Assembly (NCBI GenBank): GCA_020636045.1
Contig: JACJYP010000005.1
Location: 124,001-188,000 of the forward strand
Source of the DNA: Lewinellaceae bacterium
GTDB lineage: Bacteria; Bacteroidota; Bacteroidia; Chitinophagales; Saprospiraceae
DNA: 64,000 bases
Direction of reading: 5' to 3'
Positions 1-9,737 of the stretch are shown piece by piece (the stretch's first letter is position 1; every line of letters starts with the position of its first letter). The translations under genes and the position numbers were made by a program. Below the pieces are notes generated by a model. It did not search any database. It saw only the letters and a program-made list of their open reading frames with translations, and was not told the DNA's origin.

Positions 1-27
1 GCTTCGTTGGTTGTTCGTCTCGCAGGC

Positions 28-192
28 TTAAAGGCGGCCCATAGCGCCCGCCAACGCAGTAAATACAAACGGGAAACTTATCCAAACCCATTCGGGAATA
101 AAGATCAGCAGCGCCACGGCACCCGCCAGGCTGATGAGGAACATCAGCCAGTCACGGCCGCGATTCTCAACATATTCTTCGTTTTTCTTCAT
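28..192 (-). CDS. small two-helix membrane protein
   Basis: Codes for a 54-residue protein beginning MKKNEEYVENRG. After a charged N-terminus there are two hydrophobic stretches (about residues 14-31 and 33-52) separated by a Pro-Glu-Trp turn, so it is probably a hairpin in the inner membrane. A longer reading frame starts at 273, but its first 27 residues are not membrane-like and the ATG at 192 gives the compact protein seen in similar small 2TM-domain proteins. No function can be assigned. It diverges from the asparaginase gene that starts at 346. Confidence 0.5.
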   Translation of the reverse strand: MKKNEEYVENRGRDWLMFLISLAGAVALLIFIPEWVWISFPFVFTALAGAMGRL

Positions 193-345
193 GGCAATTC
201 CAGTTTTGTTGATGCGGCAAAAATAGAAATCGTTCTTCGATCGGTATCCATAGTTGATCGTTTTTTTCCTCAAAAAAACTCATTCCTTTGCCCTGTCAAT
301 CGTTTGACGCGATCTTTACCGGTCCACCACCACCCTCAACGATTT

Positions 346-867
346 ATGATCCAGATTTTTGTCACCGGCGGCACATTCGATAAAGAATACAACCTGATCA
401 CCGGCGAACTCTTTTTCAAGGACACGCATCTCAGCGAGATGTTCGAGCGCGGCCGCTGCACGGTCGAACTCGATATCAAGACCCTCATGATGGTCGATTC
501 GCTCGAAATGCGTGACGAAGACAGGGCTATCATTGCCTACAATTGCAAAAAAACGCCCGCCGACCGAATCTTGCTGACCCACGGCACCGACCGCATGGTA
601 GATACCGCCAAAGCACTTGCGGAAGCGCACATCGAAGGCAAAACCATTGTGCTCACCGGCGCTATGATCCCCTATGCTTTCGGAACCTCCTCCGACGGTT
701 TTTTTAACCTGGGCAGCGCTTTGGCCTTCGCGCAGGTCTTGCCACCGGGGGTCTATGTAGTGATGAACGGCCGTTACTTCGAATGGGACCGCGTACGCAA
801 AAATCGTCAGACGGGCAATTTCGAAGCATTACCCGCGGACAACGATCCCACGGCTTATCTGGTATGA
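346..867 (+). CDS. single-domain type I asparaginase-like protein
   Basis: A 173-residue protein matching only the N-terminal catalytic domain of L-asparaginase. It carries both active-site signatures: TGGTFD near residue 7 (nucleophile Thr) and LLTHGTDRM near residue 80 (Thr-Asp pair). Full asparaginases have about 330 residues and a second domain that helps form the dimer site; that domain is absent and the stop codon is clean. One-domain forms of this kind occur in Bacteroidota. I chose the ATG at 346 because the frame upstream of it is not conserved-looking. It probably hydrolyses Asn or a related amide in the cytoplasm, but activity of the short form is an inference. Its stop abuts the stop of the next, convergent gene. 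Confidence 0.8.
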   Translation: MIQIFVTGGTFDKEYNLITGELFFKDTHLSEMFERGRCTVELDIKTLMMVDSLEMRDEDRAIIAYNCKKTPADRILLTHGTDRMVDTAKALAEAHIEGKTIVLTGAMIPYAFGTSSDGFFNLGSALAFAQVLPPGVYVVMNGRYFEWDRVRKNRQTGNFEALPADNDPTAYLV

Positions 868-1149
868 TCAGGATTCGAGAAATCCGAGTTTGCCGCCAAA
901 GATAAAGAGGTAGATCACGGCGGAAACCAGCGGCGCCAGTATGCTCAGCGCCATGATATGAAAATACCGGCGCGGCACCTTCGATCGCTCGATTGCCTCT
1001 GCAATGAGCGCGATCACCAGCACCGCCAATACGATAGCGCCGAGGGTAAACGTTAGTAAGGTTGCCATGTAGTCATTGAGCAACCATATCACGAGCCAGA
1101 CGATTACTTCCAGCAAGAAAATCTCGAGCAGAGACAAGCGAAGATTCAT
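868..1149 (-). CDS. conserved small membrane protein
   Basis: A 93-residue protein with three hydrophobic helices (about residues 5-25, 29-50 and 68-88) and a charged loop AEAIERSKVPRRYF between the second and third. The ATG at 1149 is preceded at a normal distance by AAGGAA on the minus strand, an unusually good ribosome-binding site for this phylum, which decides the start over the upstream Met at 1182. No known domain recognised. It is likely an integral inner-membrane protein of unknown role. It diverges from the secreted DUF6794-like gene at 1198. Confidence 0.6.
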   Translation of the reverse strand: MNLRLSLLEIFLLEVIVWLVIWLLNDYMATLLTFTLGAIVLAVLVIALIAEAIERSKVPRRYFHIMALSILAPLVSAVIYLFIFGGKLGFLES

Positions 1150-1197
1150 GGATCGTTCGTTCCTTTTACAGCAATAAACCAATTCTTACGGAGTGCA

Positions 1198-1722
1198 ATG
1201 AAACATAAAAATTACATGATGTTGTTGTTTTTTCTGTTACCCCTTGTCCGGACATACGCCCAGGAAGGCCTGCCCAACGACGAGGCGGAGTACGAAAAAC
1301 AGTACCAGGAGCGTATCAAAAAGGACAAGTTGTACGGCGTTTACATTCCCAAGAACCTCGACGACGCCATGCAACAACTCAACAAGATCATATCGACCGA
1401 GTCGCAAGCGGTGATCAAGACCATTCCAGAAGACAGCGTTTGCCTGGCGCTGCACAACCGGCTGGGCCAATGGATGATCCTCAACTGGGGTTTTTACGGC
1501 GGATCCCGGCTTTCACATTACCTGCGCAGCGCCGGCGTCACCTATCCCGACGACATGGCGGATTTCCTGATCCTTTCCTATCACAAGACCCTGAACGGGC
1601 AGTCCATCAATATCCGGGAACTGGCGACTGCGTTCCGGGAACGGCGCAAAAAAGAGTTTCAGGAAGAAAAAAAAGAAGGCCAGGTGATCAGCGAAGAGAC
1701 GAAAAAAAAGAACCGGCGGTGA
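1198..1722 (+). CDS. secreted DUF6794-like protein
   Basis: A 174-residue protein with a signal peptide (MKHKNYMMLLFFLLPLVRTYAQ, cleavage after Ala-Gln region). The mature part contains GVYIPKNLDDAMQQLNKI, then NWGFYGGSRLSHYL and PDDMADFLILSYHKTLNG, the pattern I associate with DUF6794. The tail is very rich in Lys and Glu. Role unknown; it should act in the periplasm or at the cell surface. The last codons form part of a strong hairpin terminator. Confidence 0.65.
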   Translation: MKHKNYMMLLFFLLPLVRTYAQEGLPNDEAEYEKQYQERIKKDKLYGVYIPKNLDDAMQQLNKIISTESQAVIKTIPEDSVCLALHNRLGQWMILNWGFYGGSRLSHYLRSAGVTYPDDMADFLILSYHKTLNGQSINIRELATAFRERRKKEFQEEKKEGQVISEETKKKNRR

Positions 1723-1739
1723 TCAACGCCGGTTCTTTT
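1706..1739 (+). terminator. rho-independent terminator overlapping a stop codon
   Basis: Arms AAAAGAACCGGCG (1706-1718) and CGCCGGTTCTTTT (1727-1739) pair perfectly across an 8-base loop that contains the TGA stop of the preceding gene. The left arm encodes the last residues of that protein. Confidence 0.8.
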
Positions 1740-1834
1740 ACGTTACAAAAAGGGAGGTTTTTCTGATCTGATGCCTTTTTTGAGCACACCCCGCAGCCAT
1801 AAAAACGGGCGATCGCACTGCAATTTGAATCTAA

Positions 1835-1994
1835 GAGTTTGTTCAAATTTTCATGCTGAGGCGAAAGCGAGCAAATTTTGTTTTATGCAAGGCAGATTTT
1901 GCAGTCATAGCCGGCCGCTACGACGAAAAATCTAACGCCGCATAAAACAAAATTGGCCGCTTGTAGGCCAGCAATGGAATTTTGAACAAACTCC
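1835..1994. repeat. 160-bp imperfect palindromic element
   Basis: The ends are inverted copies (GAGTTTGTTCAAA at 1835-1847 against the complement at 1981-1993). An inner pair, GCAAATTTTGTTTTATGC (1871-1888) and GCATAAAACAAAATTGGC (1940-1957), also pairs, and weaker pairing continues between them. No coding potential. It sits between a terminator and the topA promoter; its right end touches the presumed -33 region. It may be a MITE-like mobile repeat or a long RNA/DNA hairpin. Confidence 0.7.
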
Positions 1995-2010
1995 AAGTTT
2001 AAAATCCCAT

Positions 2011-2018
2011 TACTTTTG
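2011..2018 (+). promoter_or_regulatory. TAnnTTTG promoter element of topA
   Basis: TACTTTTG matches the Bacteroidota -7 consensus and lies 49 bases before the topA start codon, predicting a leader of about 43 bases. Confidence 0.55.
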
Positions 2019-2067
2019 CGGCCGGCTCCCGTGCCGCAACGGTACCGCCGACCAAAAACCTTTTTTA

Positions 2068-4632
2068 ATGACCATGACGAAAAAACTGCTCATCGTAGAA
2101 TCGCCGGCAAAGGCGAAAACCATCGAAAAATACCTGGGATCCGATTTTAGCGTAAAATCATCGTACGGCCATATCCGCGACCTCGAAAAAGGGAACGATC
2201 TGGCTGTCGACGTCGAGCACGATTACCATCCCAAATATGTGGTCCCTTCCGATAAATTCAAAACCGTCAAGGAGTTGAAAGAAGCCGCGAAGGGCTCGCA
2301 GGAGGTGTGGCTGGCAACGGATGAAGACCGGGAGGGTGAAGCCATTTCCTGGCACCTGTGCGAAGTGCTCGGTCTCGATACCACGCACACCAAGCGCATC
2401 GTATTCCACGAGATCACCAAACCGGCCATTCAGAAAGCCGTCCAGAACCCGCGACTGATCAATATGAACGTCGTGAACGCCCAGCAGGCGCGCCGGGTAC
2501 TCGACCGCCTCGTGGGCTGGGAACTGAGCGGCCTGCTTTGGAAAAAAGTGAAAGGCCAGTTATCGGCCGGTCGGGTGCAGTCGGTGGCGGTAAAACTCAT
2601 CGTCGAACGCGAACGCGAAATCCAGCAATTCAGGATCGCGCCGTTTTTCAGGATCGTCGCGCAGTTCCTCGTGAAAAATGCCCAGGGCAAAACGGTCACT
2701 TTTAAAGCGGAATGTCCCACGCGGTTTGATGACCAGGGCGGCGCCGAGGCGTTTCTGAAAAAATGCATCGACGCCAATTTCTCCGTTAATAATATTGAGG
2801 TGAAACCCGCACGCCGCAAGCCTGCGGCGCCGTTCACCACATCCACGCTCCAGCAGGAAGCCAGCCGTAAACTCGGGTTTTCGGTCAACCGCACGATGAG
2901 CGTCGCCCAGCGGCTCTACGAAGCGGGTTTTATCACCTACATGCGTACAGATTCGACCAACCTGAGCGAGACGGCCCTGCAATCCATCGGCGACGAAGTC
3001 GTCAAGCAATACGGCCAGCGCTACCACCAGTTGCGCCGCTACAAGACCAAAAACGAATCGGCGCAGGAAGCGCACGAAGCCATCCGTCCCACCTATGCCG
3101 AACGGCAGCAGGTGAGCGGCAACCGCGACGAGCAGCGCCTGTACGAACTGATCTGGAAGCGCTCCATGGCTTCGCAAATGGCCGATGCGGAACTTGAAAA
3201 AACGACCGTCGATATCGCCATCAGCACACAGCCACAGGCAAAACTGGTGGCCGAAGGCGAAGTGCTGAAGTTTGACGGCTTTCTGAAGGTGTACTTCGAA
3301 AGCACCGACGACGACGATGAAGAGACATCGGGCATCCTGCCGCCCCTGCAAAAAGGGCAGGCGCTCGATCTCGACGAAATGACGGCTACCGAGCGTTTTA
3401 CGCGTCCACCCGCCCGTTTTACAGAGGCCAGTCTGGTGAAAAAACTCGAAGAACTCGGTATCGGCCGTCCCTCTACCTATGCGCCTACGATCACCAAGAT
3501 CATGGAAGACAACCGCGGATATGTGACCAAGGAAAGCCGCGAAGGTGAAGAACGCCAGTACCAGATCCTGACGCTGAAAAAGAACGAGATACAGAAAACG
3601 GCCGGCAAGGAAATGACCGGCGCAACGAAAAACGTGCTCTATCCTTCCGATATGGGCATGATCGTCAGCGATTTTCTCGACAGTTACTTCAAACGGATCA
3701 TGGACTACGGCTTCACCGCCAGCGTGGAGGCTGAATTCGACCATATCGCCGACGGAAAACTCGACTGGACGCGGATGATCGACAGTTTCTACAAGCCGTT
3801 TCACGAGCGTGTGGAAAAAACGCTCAAGGAAGCCGACAGGGTCAGCGGCGAACGTATCCTCGGCAAAGACCCCGAAAGCGGCCGTACCATACTGGTGCGC
3901 ATGAGCAGCCTCGGCAAACCGGTCGTGCAGATCGGCACCGGCGAAGAACTCGAAAAAAAGGAAAAGCCGCGCTACGCCAACCTGCGACCCGGAAAAACGC
4001 TTGAAAATGTTACCCTGGAAGATGCGCTGGAATCCTTTCAACTGCCGCGCGCGCTGGGCGACTATGAAGAACAGTCACTGGAGGTCAATACCGGCCGCTA
4101 TGGCCCTTACGTCAAATTCGGCAGCCAGTTCATCTCGCTGCCCAAAGGCGAAGACCCGTTCGATATTTCATACGAACGCGCGGTGGAACTCGTAAAGGCC
4201 AAGCAGGAAGCCGACAAGCCGGTCGGCCATTTCGAGGGACAGCCTATCACCAAGGGGAAAGGCAGGTTCGGGCCCTTCGTCAAATGGGCGGACCTGTACG
4301 TCAATGTGCCTGCCAGGGTCAATTTTGACCGGATCACCGAAGAACAGGCCGTTGAACTGATCCAGCAAAAGATTGAAAAGGAGGCGAACCGCTACATCCA
4401 TCACTGGCCGGAAGAAAAGATCAGCGTGGAAAACGGCCGCTGGGGCCCTTTCATCAAATACATGCGGGCCATCGTGAACCTGCCCCGCGTCGATGGCGCC
4501 AAAATGACGGCGGACCAGGCGCGCACGCTGACGCTGGAGGACGTGAAGAAGATCATCGAGAAAGAACTGCCGGGCGCCTTCGACGCAAAGAAGAAAGGCG
4601 CCGGGAAATCAGCCGCTGCCAGGAAGAAATAG
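2068..4632 (+). CDS. topA: DNA topoisomerase I (type IA)
   Basis: An 854-residue type IA topoisomerase, which relaxes negatively supercoiled DNA by cutting one strand. The Toprim domain opens with LLIVESPAKAKTIEKYLG and holds the metal site TDEDREGEA near residue 85. The catalytic tyrosine is in FITYMRTDST (Tyr291, numbered from the ATG at 2068). The C-terminal part has several GRYGPYVKFG / GRFGPFVKW / GRWGPFIKY repeats (about residues 640-820), the glycine-rich topoisomerase C-terminal repeats usual in Bacteroidota, in place of the zinc fingers of the E. coli enzyme. It ends in a Lys/Ala-rich tail. The second ATG at 2074 could equally be the start. holA follows closely. Confidence 0.97.
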   Translation: MTMTKKLLIVESPAKAKTIEKYLGSDFSVKSSYGHIRDLEKGNDLAVDVEHDYHPKYVVPSDKFKTVKELKEAAKGSQEVWLATDEDREGEAISWHLCEVLGLDTTHTKRIVFHEITKPAIQKAVQNPRLINMNVVNAQQARRVLDRLVGWELSGLLWKKVKGQLSAGRVQSVAVKLIVEREREIQQFRIAPFFRIVAQFLVKNAQGKTVTFKAECPTRFDDQGGAEAFLKKCIDANFSVNNIEVKPARRKPAAPFTTSTLQQEASRKLGFSVNRTMSVAQRLYEAGFITYMRTDSTNLSETALQSIGDEVVKQYGQRYHQLRRYKTKNESAQEAHEAIRPTYAERQQVSGNRDEQRLYELIWKRSMASQMADAELEKTTVDIAISTQPQAKLVAEGEVLKFDGFLKVYFESTDDDDEETSGILPPLQKGQALDLDEMTATERFTRPPARFTEASLVKKLEELGIGRPSTYAPTITKIMEDNRGYVTKESREGEERQYQILTLKKNEIQKTAGKEMTGATKNVLYPSDMGMIVSDFLDSYFKRIMDYGFTASVEAEFDHIADGKLDWTRMIDSFYKPFHERVEKTLKEADRVSGERILGKDPESGRTILVRMSSLGKPVVQIGTGEELEKKEKPRYANLRPGKTLENVTLEDALESFQLPRALGDYEEQSLEVNTGRYGPYVKFGSQFISLPKGEDPFDISYERAVELVKAKQEADKPVGHFEGQPITKGKGRFGPFVKWADLYVNVPARVNFDRITEEQAVELIQQKIEKEANRYIHHWPEEKISVENGRWGPFIKYMRAIVNLPRVDGAKMTADQARTLTLEDVKKIIEKELPGAFDAKKKGAGKSAAARKK

Positions 4633-4646
4633 TGGCGACGCCTACC

Positions 4647-4654
4647 TAACTTTG
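4647..4654 (+). promoter_or_regulatory. TAnnTTTG promoter element just before holA
   Basis: TAACTTTG ends only 7 bases before the holA ATG, so the transcript would start at or next to the start codon (leaderless or nearly so). Confidence 0.45.
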
Positions 4655-4661
4655 CTTCGTC

Positions 4662-5672
4662 ATGACGTTTGAAGAAATCCTGCGCGAGATCGGGACGGGC
4701 CAGTTCAGGTCCGTGTATTTCCTGCATGGCGAGGAGCCCTTTTTTATCGATCGCATCGAACAGGCGGTCGACGGGCATGCCTTGCCCGAAGCCGAGAAAG
4801 GGTTCAACCAGGTGGTGTTGTACGGAAAGGAAGTGGATGCGATCACCCTGCTCGATTACCTGCGCCGCTACCCGATGATGGGCGAACGACAGGTGGTGAT
4901 CCTGCGTGAAGCCCAGGAAATGAAAGGCCTGCCCGACCTGGCGGCCTATGTCGAGAATCCCATGCCTTCTACGGTATTTGTCGTGTGCCACAAGCATAAA
5001 AAATACGACATGCGCACCCGGCTCGGTAAGTCTTTGCAAGGAAAAAACATCCTGCTTTTTGACAGTAAAAAACTGTACGACAACCAGTTGCCTGACTGGA
5101 TCGCCGGCTATGCCAAATCCAAAGGAATAGAAGCGACCCCTCCTGCTGCTGCGCTCATGGCCGAATATCTCGGCGCGGACCTGGCCAAGATCGCCAATGA
5201 AGTGGACAAACTGGCACTCAATCTTCCAAAGGGCACCGCCGTTACGCCGGCTCATGTACAGGAATATGTCGGCATCAGCAAAGACTACAACGTATTTGAA
5301 TTGCAGAAAGCCCTGGCGACCCGCGACCTGCCGAAAGTAACCCGTATCGGCGCCCATTTTGCATCCAATATCCGCCGCAACCCCCTTATCGTAACGATCA
5401 GCAGTTTGTACTCCTATTTTTCAAAGGTATTGATGCTCCATTCCCTGAAAGGAAGCCCGGATGCGGAGATGCTGAAAGCGCTTGAATTGCGCTCCGACTG
5501 GTTTTTGAAAGAATACAAACTCGCGGCGACGCACTACACACCTGCCCAGACGGCACGTGTCATTTCATTGCTCAAAGAGTATGACCTGCGGTCAAAAGGG
5601 GTGGACAACGACACCACCAACACCGGCGAAGCGGAACTGATGAAGGAGATGTTCTGGAAAATACTGCATTGA
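4662..5672 (+). CDS. holA: DNA polymerase III subunit delta
   Basis: A 336-residue homologue of the delta subunit, which opens the beta sliding clamp within the clamp-loader complex. The N-terminus (FEEILREIGTGQFRSVYFLHG, then EEPFFIDRIEQ) is the characteristic opening of this family, followed by the AAA+-like domain and a helical C-terminal domain ending TGEAELMKEMFWKIL, which is typical for delta. The subunit has no working ATPase site, and none is seen. It lies 29 bases after topA in the same direction but has its own candidate promoter. Confidence 0.93.
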   Translation: MTFEEILREIGTGQFRSVYFLHGEEPFFIDRIEQAVDGHALPEAEKGFNQVVLYGKEVDAITLLDYLRRYPMMGERQVVILREAQEMKGLPDLAAYVENPMPSTVFVVCHKHKKYDMRTRLGKSLQGKNILLFDSKKLYDNQLPDWIAGYAKSKGIEATPPAAALMAEYLGADLAKIANEVDKLALNLPKGTAVTPAHVQEYVGISKDYNVFELQKALATRDLPKVTRIGAHFASNIRRNPLIVTISSLYSYFSKVLMLHSLKGSPDAEMLKALELRSDWFLKEYKLAATHYTPAQTARVISLLKEYDLRSKGVDNDTTNTGEAELMKEMFWKILH

Positions 5673-5690
5673 CTTTCTTCGTTTTACGGA

Positions 5691-5698
5691 TATATTTG
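5691..5698 (+). promoter_or_regulatory. TAnnTTTG promoter element of the LysM gene
   Basis: TATATTTG lies 69 bases before the ATG at 5768. It supports that start rather than the upstream codon that overlaps the end of holA. Confidence 0.5.
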
Positions 5699-5767
5699 CA
5701 GAGAGACGGCCTTTTTATCCGGCCGTACCCCCGCCGTTCTTTTGTTCATCCTCAATATATCCGCCGA

Positions 5768-7352
5768 ATGAGCGCAATTTCCCAGTATACTGTTGTCAGG
5801 GGTGACACCCTTTTTGCCATTTCCCGAAAATTCAACATGACGGTCAGCGATTTGAAAGCGCTGAACGGCCTGGCTTCCGACAGCCTCAACATCGGGCAGG
5901 TGCTAAAAGTGCGTGTGGACAGCCCGTTCGGAAATTCGACAGGCACTGCGCCTTCTACCAGCAATTTTTCAGGCGGCAGTTCGCAATCGTATGTGGTGGT
6001 GCCCGGCGATACCCTGTTCAGGATTGCCGGCCGTTTTAATATGACGGTCAGCGAACTGAAAGCGCTCAACGGCCTCGTATCGGATGCGCTGAGCGTAGGG
6101 CAGGTGTTAAAGGTCAGGGGCAGCGGTAGTACGACTCCGGTGGTCAATGTACCCCAACAACCCGTCACCACTCCCGTCAGTACCGGCAATACCGGATTGT
6201 ACGTCGTGATGCCGGGCGATACTTTGTTTGCGCTGGCCCGCCGATTCGGCATGACGGTCAGCGAACTGAAATCAATCAACGGCCTTACCTCCGATGCCCT
6301 GAGCGTCGGACAGCAACTCCGGATACGCGGTCAGGGAAGCGGCACGGTCACCCCCGATCCGCCCTTTACGCCGCTTCCTGTGCAGCCGCCACCGGTATCC
6401 ACTTCGGGTGGGGATTTTTTGTCGGCACGGCAGCAATTCAGGCTGGACGTCCGGCAGGAAAGCAATGCCCGGCGCTATACGCTTGTAGTGCCTCTGCTGA
6501 ATGGCGGGCAGGTCGTTGCTTCCATGCGCGACAACCACACGGAATCGCGGTTCATGGTATTTCCCAACGGCATTTTGTACCACGGTCAGTCGAATATCGA
6601 ATTGTCCGTAGCCTCGATCCAGGCAGTTAGGGCTGACGACCATGCAGGCGCGGGCCCTGCAGTTCGTATCGACCCACGAAGGCAATTTCGATGCGATCAA
6701 CAGTTACGACTCGGCCATTTTTTCCTACGGATTTATTCAGTTTGTCGGAGCGAGCGACAAGGGCGGCAGCCTCAACCGCTTGCTGGCGAGCATGAAAACC
6801 AATGCAGGCGCGGCCTTCCAGCAAGTGTTTGGGTGTGTGGGGATCGATGTGGAAGGTTTCGGCACGGGCGCGACGGTGACCGTGCTCGATGAAAGCCGGT
6901 TCAAACACCGCGGCGATGCCGCATGGCGCTATATCCAGAGCAATATTCAACTCAACGGCGCATTTATCAAGGCCGGGTACGAGCCTACCCTGATCCGCGA
7001 ACAACTGCGCATGGCCAACGATCTTTACGTTCAGCCGGCCCTCAACTTCAAACTCGATCTCGATGTAGGCGGTATCCGCATCCGGACGCCGAGGATAGGA
7101 GAGATGTTTACCTCGGAAGCGGCGCTGACGATCATTATATCTCTGGCAATTAACCAGGGAACGGGAGGCATGGGCAGGATCATTTCACCGGCGGTATCAA
7201 GAGTGGCTGCGCAGCAGCGCCTGCAGACGGAGCAAAGCCTCAGGCAGATCGACGAGCGCACGGTATTTCAAACCATCGCCTCCGAAACGACCGACAGCCG
7301 CGTGTTCAACCGGGTGAACGGCGTGTTGAGATCGGGAATGAATTTCGCCTGA
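5768..7352 (+). CDS. LysM-repeat protein with C-terminal uncharacterised domain, frameshifted
   Basis: Three LysM domains (about residues 6-50, 76-121 and 140-185), each opening with GDTLF and containing MTVS(D/E)LK..NGL, are joined by Ser/Thr/Pro-rich linkers. LysM binds the GlcNAc-MurNAc backbone of peptidoglycan. A second region of about 310 residues contains ALQFVSTHEGNFDAINSYD, which resembles muramidase or transglycosylase-type proteins with a conserved Glu; the enzyme class is uncertain. The frame changes near 6619: the part with QLGLTTMQARALQ is in the +1 frame, and removing one C from GATCCAGG restores a single protein. No clear signal peptide at the N-terminus. The loss of frame may be a sequence error. 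Confidence 0.75.
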
Positions 7353-7353
7353 T

Positions 7354-8449
7354 CTAACCGCCCATTTTTACGATGGTGGTGGGCGCCAGCATTTCATTGC
7401 GCACCGCCACCTGTCGTATGGTGTTTTTGGCCACCTCCAGGAACGCCTCCGATACGATACCGCCTTGCGCGACGGCAGGAACGCCGGAATCGCCGCCTTC
7501 CCGGATACCCTGCACGATGGGGATCTGCCCCAGCAGGACCGAACGGCTTGCTTTCGCCAGTTTTTTCCCGCCACCCTGGCCAAACAGGTAGTATTTATTG
7601 TCCGGCAATTCGGCAGGCGTAAACCACGACATGTTTTCCACCACGCCCAGAATGGGCACGTTGATCTGCGGCAGCAGGAACATATTCATGGCTTTCACAG
7701 CGTCGGCCAGTGCGACTTCCTGAGGCGTCGTGACCAGCACGACGCCGGTGACCGGCACCGTTTGTACCAGCGTCAGTTGCACGTCGCCGGTGCCGGGCGG
7801 CAGATCGACAACCATGTAATCGAGCGGCTCCCACAGGACATCGTTGAAAAACTGTTTGATGATGGCGGCGAGCCTTGGGCCGCGCAGCACTACGGCCTGT
7901 TCCGGGTCGATGATGTTGCCGATGCTGATGACAGGGATGCCATGCGCTTCCAGCGGCACCATTTTCACCGTGCCGGTGATGTCTTTTACTTTGGGTCGCT
8001 GTCCCACGAGTCCGAGCATGGTAGGCATGCTGGGGCCGTACACGTCCGCATCCATCAGCCCGACGCGTGCGCCGAGTTTTTTCAGACCCAATGCCAGGTT
8101 GACGGCCACGGTGCTTTTGCCGACGCCGCCCTTGCCCGAGGCCACGGCAATGATGTTCTTGATATGCGGTACAATGCTGGTGCTTTGCTGGCTTCCCGGC
8201 GTGCGCGCCTACGAAATGGACATTGACATTTGCATTGGGGTAGATATCCGCAATGGCGCCCAGGCAGGCGAAATTCAGTTCGGCTTTTCCCTGCATCTGC
8301 AGCGAGGGCAGCACGAGTTTGAAATTAATATTGTCGCCCTCCGTTTCCAGTTGTTCTACCATGCCCGCTTCCACAATATCGCGGCCCGTCTGTGGGTCGC
8401 GCACGCTGCGCAGCGCGGTCAGTATTTTTTCCTGATCCATACTTGCCAT
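7354..8449 (-). CDS. mrp: Mrp/NBP35 family iron-sulfur carrier ATPase, frameshifted
   Basis: The N-terminal part (about 100 residues: ILTALRSVRDPQTGRDIVEAG) is a MIP18/DUF59 domain. The C-terminal part is a ParA/MinD-type ATPase with Walker A SGKGGVGKST, MDADVYGPSMP and DLPPGTGDVQLT. This combination is the usual Mrp (ApbC) protein, which carries and transfers iron-sulfur clusters. The two parts lie in different frames; the switch is near 8203-8209, where dropping one base gives FVARTPGSQQSTSIVPHIKN running into the ATPase. Both halves are well conserved, so the break is probably an error in the sequence. The start is ATG 8449 or 8440. It is convergent with the LysM gene, with no gap. Confidence 0.88.
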
Positions 8450-8689
8450 AACATCTGTGCCGGGCACAGGTTGAGTTTGTCGCCGGCCCGGAAAGGGTAA
8501 ATTTCTGAAAAAAAACTACAGGCGCCCAAATCCGGTTTTTAAAAATGGCGTATCTGCTATATATTGGTTTTGTTTTCGGCATTTCATTTTATTCAGGAAT
8601 GCCAAAAGCCGGAATTGTAAAGAAGTACGCATCTCATTGTCAAACATTTATACAGCGGTCTGCTTTGACGGCCCAACCCGGTTCTTTCT

Positions 8690-9737
8690 ATGAAAAAATT
8701 GATTTATCTCTTGTTATTGCTGCCTTTGCTTCATTGTAATAAAACTGATGACTCGCCCGGCGGCGGCGACTGTGAGGTCCTGAATGTATTGCCTGACATC
8801 CCCGGATGGTCGGTGGATGTGATCGATTGTTTGTATACATTCGGCTACAACGTGGATTACTTCTATTTTTTTGACAAAAACAATGGCTATGCCCGGGGCT
8901 CGACATTGGTGCACTCCACCAACGGAGGAAACAGCTGGCCGGTCGTTCCGAATTTCCCCAACCAGTTCCTCAGCAATTCCAGGCTCATATCAGGCGCATT
9001 CGACGGTTCCCTCAAGGTACTGTACGATTCAATTGAACCCTCATTGACGTATCAGGTGCTGGTTTCCACTCCCGACATGGGGCAAACCTTTACCAAGAAA
9101 GTATACGACGGCCAGTGGCCGCTGACCCGGCTCGCTTTTATCGATGAATCGAAAGGTTTTGCGCTCGGATTCGGGCAGGACAAGTTTGCCCTGCTCGAAA
9201 CAAACGATGGCGGCGAGAACTGGGATGAAATACAGGGGAACGGATTTTCCTGTTGTCAATTCCGTCAACGAACTGGTGTTCAAGACGCCGGACTTCGGGT
9301 ATGTTTTTATGGGGCAAACCAAATACGCCTATATCACGACGGACGGCGGTGCGAACTGGAAAACCGTTTCCGCTGATATTGCCCAAAATGACGTGAACTT
9401 TTATTTCGATACGCCCAGCCGGTACTTTGCGACCAGTTCGCAGGAAACGGTGCGCAGCACCGACGGCGGCGCTACCTGGCAGAAGATCGCCGATTATTCG
9501 ATCTATATCCTGACCATGAAAGGAGATGACGGGGTGGCGATCGCACGCGATCCCGATTGCCCGAACCTGGGCATTGCATATGCGTTTTTGACCACTACCG
9601 ACGGCGGCCTTACCTGGACCTGGACAAAACATACGGATGCCGCCATCTCATTCGTCGCGCAGGAATTAGAGCCCGGCACCTATGTGATCCATAATAGCGT
9701 CGGGGCTAATCAGTTCATCTGGATCACAAAGGATTAG
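8690..9737 (+). CDS. lipoprotein with YCF48/BNR-like beta-propeller repeats, frameshifted
   Basis: Starts with a lipoprotein signal (MKKLIYLLLLLPLLHCNK; Cys16 would be lipidated). The mature protein has repeated motifs of the form STNGGNSW, ETNDGGENW, TTDGGANW, STDGGATW and TTDGGLTW, typical of YCF48-like or sialidase-type propeller blades. It is probably an outer-membrane-anchored protein; the ligand is unknown. The frame shifts by one base near 9238 within GGGGAA. Deleting one base joins NWDEIQG to TDFPVVNSVNEL without loss. Its last 14 bases overlap the convergent CoA-transferase gene. Confidence 0.75.

Noticed and set aside
2560..4041. 493-residue reading frame antisense to topA
   Set aside because: The plus strand carries a clear topoisomerase; the antisense frame has the Phe/His/Arg-rich composition typical of shadows in G+C-rich third-position DNA.
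7465..8226. 253-residue plus-strand frame opposite mrp
   Set aside because: It mirrors the conserved ATPase domain of mrp and shows no family features of its own.
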